From Candidatus Dadabacteria bacterium (lineage in GTDB: Bacteria; Desulfobacterota_D; UBA1144; Nemesobacterales; JAJCZQ01), in the NCBI GenBank assembly GCA_030624695.1, contig JAUXJP010000027.1, positions 1 to 8,614 on the forward strand: a stretch of DNA of 8,614 bases, written 5' to 3'. Each line of letters starts with the position of its first letter. Position 1 is the stretch's first letter. The position numbers and the translations under genes are program-made. The notes under the pieces were generated by a model. That model was not told where the DNA came from. It searched no databases and saw only the letters and a list, made by a program, of their open reading frames with translations. Positions 1 through 7,311 of this stretch are shown here, one piece after another.

Positions 1-227
1 AGGAAGACGGTATTGCAGAAATTGCAGAAATTGCTACAGAGGTAAATGATTCAACAGAAAATATAGGTGCCAGGAGGCTGCATACCATACTCGAAAAACT
101 TCTTGACTAAATTTCGTATAATGCACCCGACATGAACAAAACCAAAATTGTTATTGATGCAGGCTATGTAAATGAAAAAATTGCAGATATAGTCAAGGAC
201 AGGGACCTTAGCAGGTACATCCTCTAA
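1..227 (+). pseudogene. hslU: HslU, ATPase subunit of HslUV protease, C-terminal fragment with in-frame stop
   Basis: HslU is the AAA+ unfoldase that feeds substrates to the HslV peptidase in the cytoplasm. The frame beginning at base 3 reads through a segment typical of the HslU C-terminal domain (IAEIATEVNDSTENIGARRL, then HTILEKLLD) to a TAA at 108-110. It continues in the same frame (ISYNAPDM...DAGYV...DRDLSRYIL) to a TAA at 225-227. In E. coli HslU, from memory, the matching stretch is LMEEISYDASDL...EDLSRFIL, so the TAA stands where a conserved Glu (GAA/GAG) is expected. Termination there would remove 38 residues, including the tail known to dock into HslV and activate it. The residues after the stop are well preserved, so either the mutation is very recent or it is a base-call error. 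The 5' part of the gene lies outside the window. Family assignment is firm; pseudogene status is less so. Confidence 0.8.
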
Positions 228-260
228 TTTTAACTTCTAATAATTCAAAATTAATATTCC

Positions 261-293
261 TAGGCTTCAATCTTCTTACAAGATTGAAGCCTA
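261..293. terminator. Bidirectional factor-independent terminator
   Basis: A perfect 14-bp inverted repeat (TAGGCTTCAATCTT at 261-274 and AAGATTGAAGCCTA at 280-293) encloses a 5-base loop (275-279). It lies between the stop of hslU (plus strand) and the stop of the GDCCVxC gene (minus strand). Both exits are T-containing: a T-rich stretch at 301-320 on the plus strand and a short TTTT run about 10 bases beyond the stem on the minus strand. The position between convergent genes strongly suggests that it ends both transcripts. The tails are not perfect U-runs, so efficiency could differ between directions. Confidence 0.8.
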
Positions 294-319
294 ATTATCA
301 TATTGTTGTTATTTTGTTT

Positions 320-520
320 TCAAACCTCGCAACACCCTTCTTGTTTTGACGGGCAGGAAACAGAACCGTACGAACAAAATACACAGCAATCACCTTCTGT
401 AGGTTTTAAGACTCGATTGCAATTTGTACATTCATAGAAATACCGGCAGGAATTAACCGGCATTATTTCCACTTTTTCAAATCCGCACCCAGGGCATTTT
501 ATAACCGAATTAAGTTTCAT
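320..520 (-). CDS. GDCCVxC-family Cys-rich small protein
   Basis: A 66-residue protein with 11 cysteines. It has two CxxC pairs that look like a zinc-ribbon knuckle set (CPGC at residues 9-12, CTNC at 31-34), then the family signature GDCCVFC (43-49) followed by SYG, and a CC near the C-terminus (63-64). I recognise it as the GDCCVxC domain family, some members of which are selenoproteins. Here there is no in-frame TGA before the terminal stop, so this is a Cys form. The biochemical role is not established. Its Cys content and place at the end of a copper-efflux operon suggest metal binding or thiol redox, which is inference. There is no signal peptide, so it is probably cytoplasmic. ATG start at 520, with a weak GGGA about 8 bases upstream. 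It lies 38 bases downstream of the cytochrome gene and just before the terminator, so it is likely the last gene of the operon. Confidence 0.82.
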   Translation of the reverse strand: MKLNSVIKCPGCGFEKVEIMPVNSCRYFYECTNCNRVLKPTEGDCCVFCSYGSVSCPSKQEGCCEV

Positions 521-558
521 TTTTTATTCCCGGTTTTAAAGTTTCTTTAACACTATTA

Positions 559-1161
559 TTAATGAAGGTGCTTTTTACCATCATTATGAATATGCACATT
601 CTGTTTTTTTTCCTTTCCTTGTTTATGATCATGTCCATTTTGCATTATTTTAGTTTCATTTCCCATCGCTTTATACTCTTTTTCAGACATTTCGTGTAAA
701 TGGTTCAAAAATGCAACTATTGCCCAGAGATCTTCGTCACTGTGAGTCGGGCCGTATGCCGGCATACCAGTCATTTTAATTCCGTTTTTAATGATCCAGA
801 ATATCTCTTTATCATTCCACTCTTCAATTATTTCCTTGTTATTCAGTTCAGGAGGTTTTGGATAAAGGCCATCGGCAATAACAGTAGCAGATTTTCCGGG
901 AGCAGCATGACAAGTTACACACATTTCATCATAACCCTTATAACCGTTTAATATTAATTTTTTATCGTCCAGGTTTGGAACTTCTATATTTTTTGAATTT
1001 GCCTTAATGGATTTTTCCTTCATCATATGAATGGCAGACTCGGTTGCTTTCATATGCGGTATGGTTGCAGATAAATTATAAAATCCGGAATAGATAAAAA
1101 TAAAAGAAACAATTGCTATAATAAGCAAAGTTAAAATTGAACCAATAAAAATATTTTTCAT
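559..1161 (-). CDS. Membrane-anchored mono-haem cytochrome c with HxH-rich C-terminal tail
   Basis: A 200-residue protein with one N-terminal hydrophobic segment (about residues 4-25) and no clear cleavage site, so it is probably anchored in the inner membrane with the rest in the periplasm. A single haem c site, CVTCH, lies at residues 81-85. GMPAYG, with Met133 as the likely axial ligand, and HSDEDLWAIVAFL complete a class I cytochrome c fold. The last 24 residues are charged and hold three His-x-His motifs (HDH 177-179, HIH 190-192, HLH 198-200), suggesting a metal-binding tail. A GTG codon at 1170 extends the frame by three residues, but I prefer the ATG at 1161 because AAGGG lies 8 bases before it. 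The gene starts 19 bases downstream of the cusA stop and so is probably co-transcribed. It may oxidise or relay electrons during periplasmic Cu(I) handling, or simply bind metal; this is inference. Family sure, role unknown. Confidence 0.88.
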   Translation of the reverse strand: MKNIFIGSILTLLIIAIVSFIFIYSGFYNLSATIPHMKATESAIHMMKEKSIKANSKNIEVPNLDDKKLILNGYKGYDEMCVTCHAAPGKSATVIADGLYPKPPELNNKEIIEEWNDKEIFWIIKNGIKMTGMPAYGPTHSDEDLWAIVAFLNHLHEMSEKEYKAMGNETKIMQNGHDHKQGKEKKQNVHIHNDGKKHLH

Positions 1162-1180
1162 ATTAAGCACCCTTAAAAAA

Positions 1181-4100
1181 TTATCTTTTATTTAATGACC
1201 ATCCTCTCCATAATGAATAAACTATGGGGATTATTAACAGTGTGAGCAATGTTGAGGTAACAAGTCCCCCAACCATTGGAGCAGCTATTCTCTTCATTAC
1301 GTCAGCACCTGTACCAACGCTCCACATTAAAGGTAATAGTCCAAGCATTGTTGACATAACAGTCATCATCTTTGGCCTTACACGCTGTACCGCACCATCT
1401 ATAATTGAATCGTGAAGATCAGCCTGGCTTTTTAGCAACCCATTTCTTTGCCACTTTTCATACGATTCATCAAGGTAAATTATCATTACAACCCCCGTTT
1501 GTGCTGCCAAGCCGGCAAGCGCAATCATCCCAACCCATACAGCTACACTAAGATTAAATCCAAGAAAGTATAAGAGCCAGATACTTCCAACCAATGCGAA
1601 AGGAACAGATAAAAGAACAATCAGTGTTTTAGCTATCGATTTAAAGTTGATAAATAAAAGAAGAAATACAATTACAATGGTAAGAGGTACAACAATTTTA
1701 AGTTTATTTTTTACTCTTTGCAGATATTCATACTGCCCGGCCCATTCAATAAAATATCCCGGTGGAAGGTTTACTTCGCGCTCTATCAACTCCCTGGCAT
1801 TATTGACATAGCCTTCATAATCTTTTCCTTCAACATCAACAAATATGTAACCCACTTTTTGACCATTTTCGTTTCTAATCTGAGGCGGGCCGGTATTAAA
1901 ATTCAGATCGGCCAGCAGTGACATTGGTACCTGTGCACCGGTTGGGGTTGGTATCAATATCCTTTCAAGATCACTTATATCTGCCCTGAATTCTCTTTTA
2001 TATCTTACATTTATCGGGTACCGTTCCTGTCCCTCAACAGTATGTGAAATGTTTTTACCTCCAATTGATGTTTCTATAACATCTTCAACATCTCCAACTG
2101 TAAGGCCGTATTTTGCTACTTCTTTACGGTCAATATCAAAATCAAGAAAATATCCACCAGTAACTCTTTCAGCAAACACGCTTCTTGTTCCGGAAAGACC
2201 TGATAAAACATTCTCAATTTTTACCCCAATTTCCTCAATCTTTTCAAGGTCAGGCCCAAAAACCTTAATACCCAGATTACTCCTGAATCCGGTAGAAAGC
2301 ATTTCTGTCCTGGTTTGAATTGGCATCCAGAAGATATTGGCCATACCAGGAAACTTAACCTTCTGATTCATCTCCTTGACCAGCTTTTCCCAGGTCATGC
2401 CTTTTCGCCATTGATCTTTAGGCTTAAGCGTAATAACTGTTTCAACCATACTTAGAGGTGCAGGGTCAGTGGCAGTCCTGGCACGTCCTATCTTTCCAAA
2501 AACTCTTTCAACCTCAGGAAATTCCATCAGCATTTTATCCTGGATATTTAGTATCCTTGAAGCTTCAGTTATGGACATCCCGGGCACTGCAGTAGGCATA
2601 TATAAAATTGTCCCTTCATTTAAGGGGGGCATAAATTCCGAACCAAGTTTGAAAAAAGGGATTAAAGTAATTACAAAGATAACTAAAGCAGTTGTAATTA
2701 CGGATTTTTTAAATTTTAGTACAAATTTTACAACGGGGTCATAAATACGGATTAATACTCTGCTAATTGGATTTTTATCCTCTGATCTGACTCTTCCTTT
2801 AATCAGCATGATAATTAATGCAGGAGTTAAAGTTATTGCCAAAATCGCTGCAAAAAGGAGCGCTGAAGTAGTTGTATACGCTAATGGCTTAAAAAGCCTT
2901 CCTTCCTGGGCTTCAAGGGTAAAAACAGGTAAGAATGAAACAGTTATAACCAAAATAGCAAAGAAAATGGGTTTACCAACTTCTTTCATCGCATCAGTAA
3001 TTATCTTAACCCTGTCTCCATGTTCACCTTCATCCTGCCACTTTTCTAACCTTTTATGGACATTTTCAACGAGAACAATTGATGCATCTACCATAACACC
3101 GATAGCTATGGCTAATCCTCCAAGAGACATAATATTTGAGGTAAGTTTTAAGTAATACAGTGGAATAAAAGCCATGAGCAATGCAATTGGTATTGTTAGA
3201 ATTGGTGTTATGGCACTTCTGAAATGAAACAAAAATAGAATTATGACAATACTAACAATAATGCTTTCCTCTATGAGTTTTTCTTTCAGTGTACTTACAG
3301 CATTTAAAATTAAGTTAGACCTGTCATAAGTAGTAACAATTTCCACTCCTTCAGGTAGTGAGGATTGAATACTTTTAATTTTTTCTTTTACACCATTAAT
3401 AACTTTTAATGCATTTCCACCGTAACGCATTATTACAATTCCACCCACTGTCTCACCTTTTCCATCAAGCTCTGCAAGGCCTCTTCTCATATCAGGGCCC
3501 AACTGAACAGTAGCTACATCTTTTATGTAAACGGGTGTGCCGGAAGAACTGGTTTTAATCGCAATGTCTTCTATGTCTTCTATTGATTTTATGTATCCTC
3601 TTCCCCTTACAAAATATTCAGTAGAGGTAAACTCTACTACCCTGCCCCCTACGTCGTTATTACTTCTTCGTATAGAATTAATTATGCTTTCGAGAGATAT
3701 ATCGTAAGCAAATAACTTATTAGGATCTATTTCAACCTGGTACTGCTTCACATAGCCACCCACGCTTGCCACTTCAGCAACACCGGGCACAGACTCAAGC
3801 CAGTACCTGAGGTACCAGTCCTGAAAAGTTCGGAGTTCAGCTAAATCATTATTTCCTGATTTATCGACTAGTGCATACTGATATACCCATCCTACACCTG
3901 TTGCATCAGGACCAAGTGTAGGGGTGACCCCCTCCGGAATCTTTCCTGATACTTCGTTCAAATACTCCAGTATCCTGCTTCTTGCCCAGTATATATCAGT
4001 ACCGTCCTCAAAGATTATGTATACAAACGATAGTCCGAAGAAAGACTGGCCCCTTACAAATTTTACATTTGGTGCAGCAATCATTGTAGTTATAATAGGA

Positions 4101-4300
4101 TAAGTTATTTGGTCTTCAACAAGGTCGGGGCTCCTGCCTTGCCATTCGGTAAAGACAATTACCTGTACATCCGAAAGATCAGGAATTGCATCAAGAGGAG
4201 TATTCTTCATTGCCCAAAAGCCCCAGGCTGTAATGAATAAAACAATCATAATTATTAAAAATCTGTTTTTTGAGCTGTATTCTATTATTTTTTCAATCAT
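1181..4300 (-). CDS. cusA: Heavy-metal efflux RND pump, Cu(I)/Ag(I) type (CusA)
   Basis: A 1039-residue inner-membrane proton antiporter of the HME-RND family and the motor of the CusCBA efflux complex; the length matches E. coli CusA (1047). The first TM is at about residues 13-30, followed by the family N-terminal TPLDAIPDLSDVQV and two large periplasmic loops with 12 TM segments overall. Met568 (LYMPT), Met618 (APLSM) and Met667 (TEMLSTG) align by local motif with the E. coli Cu/Ag-binding Met573, Met623 and Met672, so monovalent Cu/Ag specificity is likely rather than Zn/Co (CzcA). Of the proton-relay residues, Asp405 (GVMVD) and Lys977 (RVRPK) are present, but the position of E. coli Glu939 is Gln934 (AAQTGVV). 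The ATG at 4300 has a good GGAG six to seven bases upstream. cusB ends 44 bases before it and the cytochrome gene follows 19 bases after. The gene looks intact. Confidence 0.95.
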   Translation of the reverse strand: MIEKIIEYSSKNRFLIIMIVLFITAWGFWAMKNTPLDAIPDLSDVQVIVFTEWQGRSPDLVEDQITYPIITTMIAAPNVKFVRGQSFFGLSFVYIIFEDGTDIYWARSRILEYLNEVSGKIPEGVTPTLGPDATGVGWVYQYALVDKSGNNDLAELRTFQDWYLRYWLESVPGVAEVASVGGYVKQYQVEIDPNKLFAYDISLESIINSIRRSNNDVGGRVVEFTSTEYFVRGRGYIKSIEDIEDIAIKTSSSGTPVYIKDVATVQLGPDMRRGLAELDGKGETVGGIVIMRYGGNALKVINGVKEKIKSIQSSLPEGVEIVTTYDRSNLILNAVSTLKEKLIEESIIVSIVIILFLFHFRSAITPILTIPIALLMAFIPLYYLKLTSNIMSLGGLAIAIGVMVDASIVLVENVHKRLEKWQDEGEHGDRVKIITDAMKEVGKPIFFAILVITVSFLPVFTLEAQEGRLFKPLAYTTTSALLFAAILAITLTPALIIMLIKGRVRSEDKNPISRVLIRIYDPVVKFVLKFKKSVITTALVIFVITLIPFFKLGSEFMPPLNEGTILYMPTAVPGMSITEASRILNIQDKMLMEFPEVERVFGKIGRARTATDPAPLSMVETVITLKPKDQWRKGMTWEKLVKEMNQKVKFPGMANIFWMPIQTRTEMLSTGFRSNLGIKVFGPDLEKIEEIGVKIENVLSGLSGTRSVFAERVTGGYFLDFDIDRKEVAKYGLTVGDVEDVIETSIGGKNISHTVEGQERYPINVRYKREFRADISDLERILIPTPTGAQVPMSLLADLNFNTGPPQIRNENGQKVGYIFVDVEGKDYEGYVNNARELIEREVNLPPGYFIEWAGQYEYLQRVKNKLKIVVPLTIVIVFLLLFINFKSIAKTLIVLLSVPFALVGSIWLLYFLGFNLSVAVWVGMIALAGLAAQTGVVMIIYLDESYEKWQRNGLLKSQADLHDSIIDGAVQRVRPKMMTVMSTMLGLLPLMWSVGTGADVMKRIAAPMVGGLVTSTLLTLLIIPIVYSLWRGWSLNKR

Positions 4301-4344
4301 TTACTTTCTCCGAAAGTTACATTTTCTTTTCTTATATCCTGGTT

Positions 4345-5895
4345 TTAGTTCATGTGTTGATTATGATTCATTTCTTCATTCTCTTTAGGAATAGCTTCAG
4401 GATAAAGTTCAAGGTTTTGATCAGTATCATTGTTTACATTATTGTTTATCTTCATTTTTGAACCATTATTTTCTGTTGAATCATCTCCCCAAGTAGCAAC
4501 AGCAGCCTGCACTTTGCTTTCTGAATCTATAAGAAAATTTGCCCGTGAAACTACTTCTTCCCCTTCATTTAATCCCTTCATTACTTCGTAGTAACCACCT
4601 GCTTTTTGACCGACCATTACATTCCTGATTTGCATTACTCCATCACCCTTACTAACGAACACAATGTCCTGTTTGCCCGTCCTGAGTAATGCACTCTCTG
4701 GTATAGTCAGTTTTTCTCCCATTGGTTTAAGGAGATTTACATTCGCGTACATTTCGGGCAGGAGCTTTAAATCAGGATTGTCAAACTCAAGACGGACTTT
4801 AATAGTTCTTGTCTTTTGGTCTATATGAGGTGAAATAAAAGTAACCTCCCCTTTAAACTCTTCTCCCGGAAAAGAAGTAAGGGTCATTATTGCAGTATCT
4901 CCTAATTTTACTAATGGTATCTCATTTTCATATATATCAACCTGGACCCATACGGTGGAATGATCCGCTATTACATATAACATTTCCTCTGGTTTTACAT
5001 ATTGATTTTCATATACATTTTTTTTCATGACGTGCCCGGATATAGGCGAATAGATAACCAGGCTTTTTTTAACTTTTCCCGACTTTTCCAGTTCCCTGAT
5101 TTGTTCATCTGTTATATCCCAGAGTTCCAGCCTCCTACGCGATGAATTAAGAAGTGATTTCCCGGCTTCTGATATCTCGGGAAATTCACTGTTTTCCAAT
5201 AATTTCTCTGATTTAAGTGCCAGAAGGTATTCTTCCTGTGTTGAAACTAATTTAGGGCTGTATATAGTAAAAAGTGGATCACCTTTCATTACATGCTGCC
5301 ATGTGTAATCTACAAATACCCTGTCAATCCAGCCGTCTATCTTTGTATGAATATGTTCGATTTTAGTTTCGTCCATCTCGACAATACCTACGGTCCTGAT
5401 CTCTTTATCGAGTTGCCTGTAAGCAACCGTCTGGGTCTTTACACCTATTAACTGCTGCCTTTCCGGGCTTACTGTAAATTTCGATTTAGACTCACTGCCA
5501 TTTGCTTTGCCCGGGACTACCCCAATTCTGCTATCGTCATGTTTCTTAATCCCAGACATGTCTTCCCCGTCTTTATTTTTATCTGCTTCATCCGAAAATT
5601 TGTTTTCAGCCGTTTCTGGCTGAAAATTACCTTTTTTATAAACCGGTGTTGATTCCATACCGCATATAGGACATTGATCCGTCTTCTCCAGACGAATCGA
5701 AGGGTGCATCACGCAGGTCCAGTAATCAATTTGACCTTCTTCATCAAACACCGGTTTATAATCATGTTCCGGGTCTTGAGAATTTTGAGTAATTTTATTA
5801 ATGATAGGGATATTCGCTGCGAAATAATACAGACCCCCCGCAATTACCATAAATAAAATTAATAAAATAATATTTTTTATTTTTTTGCTATTCAT
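4345..5895 (-). CDS. cusB: Periplasmic adaptor of the Cu/Ag efflux complex (CusB) with heavy-metal-binding domain
   Basis: A 516-residue membrane-fusion protein linking CusA to the outer-membrane channel. It has an N-terminal membrane anchor at about residues 8-26, then a heavy-metal-binding domain (YWTCVMHP at 58-65 and CPICGM at 75-80), a low-complexity acidic linker (about 90-135), and the barrel-sandwich/alpha-hairpin/beta-barrel core of HlyD/CusB proteins (about 145-455). Core hallmarks include VYSPISGHV-like IYSPISGHV (281-289) and SPHIDQKTRTIKVRLEF (355-371). The C-terminus is Asn-rich and ends EEMNHNQHMN, a possible extra Met/His metal site. No CusF-like domain is fused. The ATG at 5895 is preceded by GGAGAAG about 9 bases away and overlaps the cusC stop by 8 bases, indicating translational coupling. 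cusA follows after 44 bases. The E. coli numbering of CusB metal-binding methionines cannot be transferred with confidence. Confidence 0.94.
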   Translation of the reverse strand: MNSKKIKNIILLILFMVIAGGLYYFAANIPIINKITQNSQDPEHDYKPVFDEEGQIDYWTCVMHPSIRLEKTDQCPICGMESTPVYKKGNFQPETAENKFSDEADKNKDGEDMSGIKKHDDSRIGVVPGKANGSESKSKFTVSPERQQLIGVKTQTVAYRQLDKEIRTVGIVEMDETKIEHIHTKIDGWIDRVFVDYTWQHVMKGDPLFTIYSPKLVSTQEEYLLALKSEKLLENSEFPEISEAGKSLLNSSRRRLELWDITDEQIRELEKSGKVKKSLVIYSPISGHVMKKNVYENQYVKPEEMLYVIADHSTVWVQVDIYENEIPLVKLGDTAIMTLTSFPGEEFKGEVTFISPHIDQKTRTIKVRLEFDNPDLKLLPEMYANVNLLKPMGEKLTIPESALLRTGKQDIVFVSKGDGVMQIRNVMVGQKAGGYYEVMKGLNEGEEVVSRANFLIDSESKVQAAVATWGDDSTENNGSKMKINNNVNNDTDQNLELYPEAIPKENEEMNHNQHMN

Positions 5896-7210
5896 TTAGA
5901 TCTTCTCCAATAGTATGATTAATCTCTTCAGATTCATCTGATGTTAATGTTGCTTTGCTTATAATTTCCATGCCGCTTAATTCTTCAATCTTGACCAATG
6001 CTTTCTGATATACAGTTAATTGGTCGTAATATTCAAGCTCAAAATTAAAAAGAGTTATTAGGTTGTTTAGTAGTGTTAAAAAATCGACATCTCCTACCTG
6101 GTAACCTGATATTGCGGATTCAAGTGAAAGCGAGGACTGTGGTATAATGCCGCCCCTGTATAGTTCCATAAGTTTTTCAGCTGTCTGCGCTGTTATAAAA
6201 TTATCCTTAACCTGAAACAATAAGTTGTCTTCAACTGCATCATAATTTTCCTTTGCTTCAAGTAGGTTAAGATTGGCTTCTTCAACACCAAATCGCTCTT
6301 TTTTCCAGAAATATAATGGGACCCTGAGACCAAGGCTTAATTGCCAGATATCATCAAAGTTCCCACTTCCTCCACTTCGGTTAAAGTAAGTCCCGCCTAT
6401 AATAAAATCGGGAAGATACTGTTTTTTTGCAAGATTTAAGGATTCTTCTCTGCTATCTACAATCTCGGAGCTTGAATGTATTAAAGGTGCTTGTTCCTGG
6501 GTTATTTTGGAAATATCATCTATATTTAAAACAAATTCTGCTTTAATAACTTTTTCAGGCTTACCTAAAGTGGAATCAAGTGGGCGGTTTAATAATTTTT
6601 TGATTTTGTATTCAATGGATTGATTCTTTTCGTTCAGAAGCTGTAATCTTTCAATAAATCTTGATACTTCAACTTGTGCTTTTAGTACATCCTGCTGCAA
6701 ACCAATACCAACTTCGTATTTTACTTCCGCAACTTTGGCAAATTTTGAAAGCAACTCTTTATTTTTAGTAGTTATTTCAATTGATTTATTGATAAAAAAC
6801 CAATCAAAAAAAGCGGTTTTTAAATCTGCAATAATTCTTTTTGAAATTGCATCGGCCAACCACTTTTGAGATTCTGCATTCTCAACTGCAACTTTTTCTT
6901 TTGTAGAGAGTTTGCCGGGGAAAGGGATTTCCTGAATGAAAAAGACCTGGACATCTGATCTCGGGTCATCTCCCAGGGTTATTTCATCAAAACTCACATT
7001 CTTAATTCTTCCCCCGATTATGGGATTAGGAAGGGCACCTTCCTGTGAGGGTCTTTTAGTAGTGGCCAAATATCTATTCTTTGAGGCATTTATTTCTGGA
7101 TTATTTAATAAAGCCTCAATTACAAGTGAGTCTAAATTTACAACCCCACCTGCATTCACTTCTTCACAGTTTATTATAAAAATTGTTAATATTAATAAAA
7201 AATACTTCAT
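5888..7210 (-). CDS. cusC: TolC-family outer-membrane channel of the Cu/Ag efflux complex (CusC-like)
   Basis: A 440-residue outer-membrane efflux protein forming the exit duct for CusA/CusB. The N-terminus (residues 1-20, ending VNA) looks like a cleavable signal peptide. A Cys at residue 15 is followed by EE, but the preceding IIN does not fit a lipobox, so I do not call a lipoprotein. Two OEP repeats are visible: about 25-210 (ALLNNPEI...NASKNRY, EIPFPGKLSTKEKVA, a long coiled coil, KKLLNRP) and about 235-415 (YLPDFIIGGTYFNRSG, LGLRVPLYFWKKERF, then a second helical hairpin). This is typical for CusC/CzcC-type channels. A TTG at 7222 extends the frame four codons, but the TTG overlaps the GGAG that serves as ribosome-binding site for the ATG at 7210, so I choose the ATG. 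The stop overlaps the cusB start by 8 bases. Specificity is inferred from neighbours. Confidence 0.92.
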   Translation of the reverse strand: MKYFLLILTIFIINCEEVNAGGVVNLDSLVIEALLNNPEINASKNRYLATTKRPSQEGALPNPIIGGRIKNVSFDEITLGDDPRSDVQVFFIQEIPFPGKLSTKEKVAVENAESQKWLADAISKRIIADLKTAFFDWFFINKSIEITTKNKELLSKFAKVAEVKYEVGIGLQQDVLKAQVEVSRFIERLQLLNEKNQSIEYKIKKLLNRPLDSTLGKPEKVIKAEFVLNIDDISKITQEQAPLIHSSSEIVDSREESLNLAKKQYLPDFIIGGTYFNRSGGSGNFDDIWQLSLGLRVPLYFWKKERFGVEEANLNLLEAKENYDAVEDNLLFQVKDNFITAQTAEKLMELYRGGIIPQSSLSLESAISGYQVGDVDFLTLLNNLITLFNFELEYYDQLTVYQKALVKIEELSGMEIISKATLTSDESEEINHTIGEDLNE

Positions 7211-7222
7211 ATCTATCTCCAA

Positions 7223-7240
7223 TACACATGCATATGTGTA
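7223..7240. promoter_or_regulatory. Candidate operator dyad upstream of cusC
   Basis: TACACATGCATATGTGTA is a dyad with perfect 7-bp arms (TACACAT at 7223-7229, ATGTGTA at 7234-7240) around GCAT. It ends two bases before the GGAG of cusC and 12 bases before its ATG. On the minus strand a weak promoter-like TTGATT (7272-7267) and an AT-rich ATAAAT (7249-7244) are spaced by 17 bases just upstream, so the dyad would cover the transcription start, a usual place for a repressor of the ArsR, CopY or similar class. The regulator itself is not in the window. The promoter elements are weak in such AT-rich sequence. Confidence 0.45.
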
Positions 7241-7279
7241 AATATTTATTTAAATGATTAATACAAAATCAAATAAAAT

Positions 7280-7295
7280 GATCTTAACCAAGATC
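7280..7295 (-). terminator. Possible weak terminator or attenuator between lipoprotein gene and cusC
   Basis: GATCTT (7280-7285) and AAGATC (7290-7295) form a 6-bp hairpin with a 4-base loop. On the minus strand it is followed by ATTTTATTTGATTTT. It sits 16 bases downstream of the lipoprotein gene stop. The stem is short and AT-rich, so it may only partly separate the lipoprotein transcript from cusCBA, or it may be chance. Confidence 0.3.
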
Positions 7296-7311
7296 GATTA
7301 TTGGGATAGAA

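Noticed and set aside
12..35. Short tandem repeat ATTGCAGAA in hslU
   Set aside because: It keeps the frame and encodes an IAEIAEIAT helix segment compatible with HslU, so it is better read as ordinary coding sequence than as a repeat element.
108..110. Reassigned or recoded TAA in this organism
   Set aside because: TAA is used as the ordinary stop by hslU itself (225-227), cusA, cusB and the cytochrome gene, so general reassignment does not fit.
132..227. Restart of translation at the ATG after the hslU stop, giving a 31-residue peptide
   Set aside because: The sequence is simply the HslU tail. No ribosome-binding site is visible and such a fragment would not fold alone.
320..520. Selenocysteine in the GDCCVxC protein
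   Set aside because: Residues around the motif are encoded by Cys and Phe codons. The only TGA is the terminal stop, and the frame after it does not look protein-like.
700..951. Plus-strand open frame of 83 codons opposite the cytochrome gene
   Set aside because: It covers the haem-binding region of a clear cytochrome c on the other strand and is a shadow.
2808..3155. Plus-strand open frame of 115 codons opposite cusA (and similar ones at 1224-1415, 1718-1921, 2049-2318 and 2469-2744)
   Set aside because: All lie antisense within the strongly conserved cusA frame and show no recognisable domain.
6936..7241. Plus-strand open frame of 101 codons opposite the start of cusC
   Set aside because: Antisense shadow of the cusC signal peptide and first OEP repeat; it has no domain features and no ribosome-binding site that I could support.
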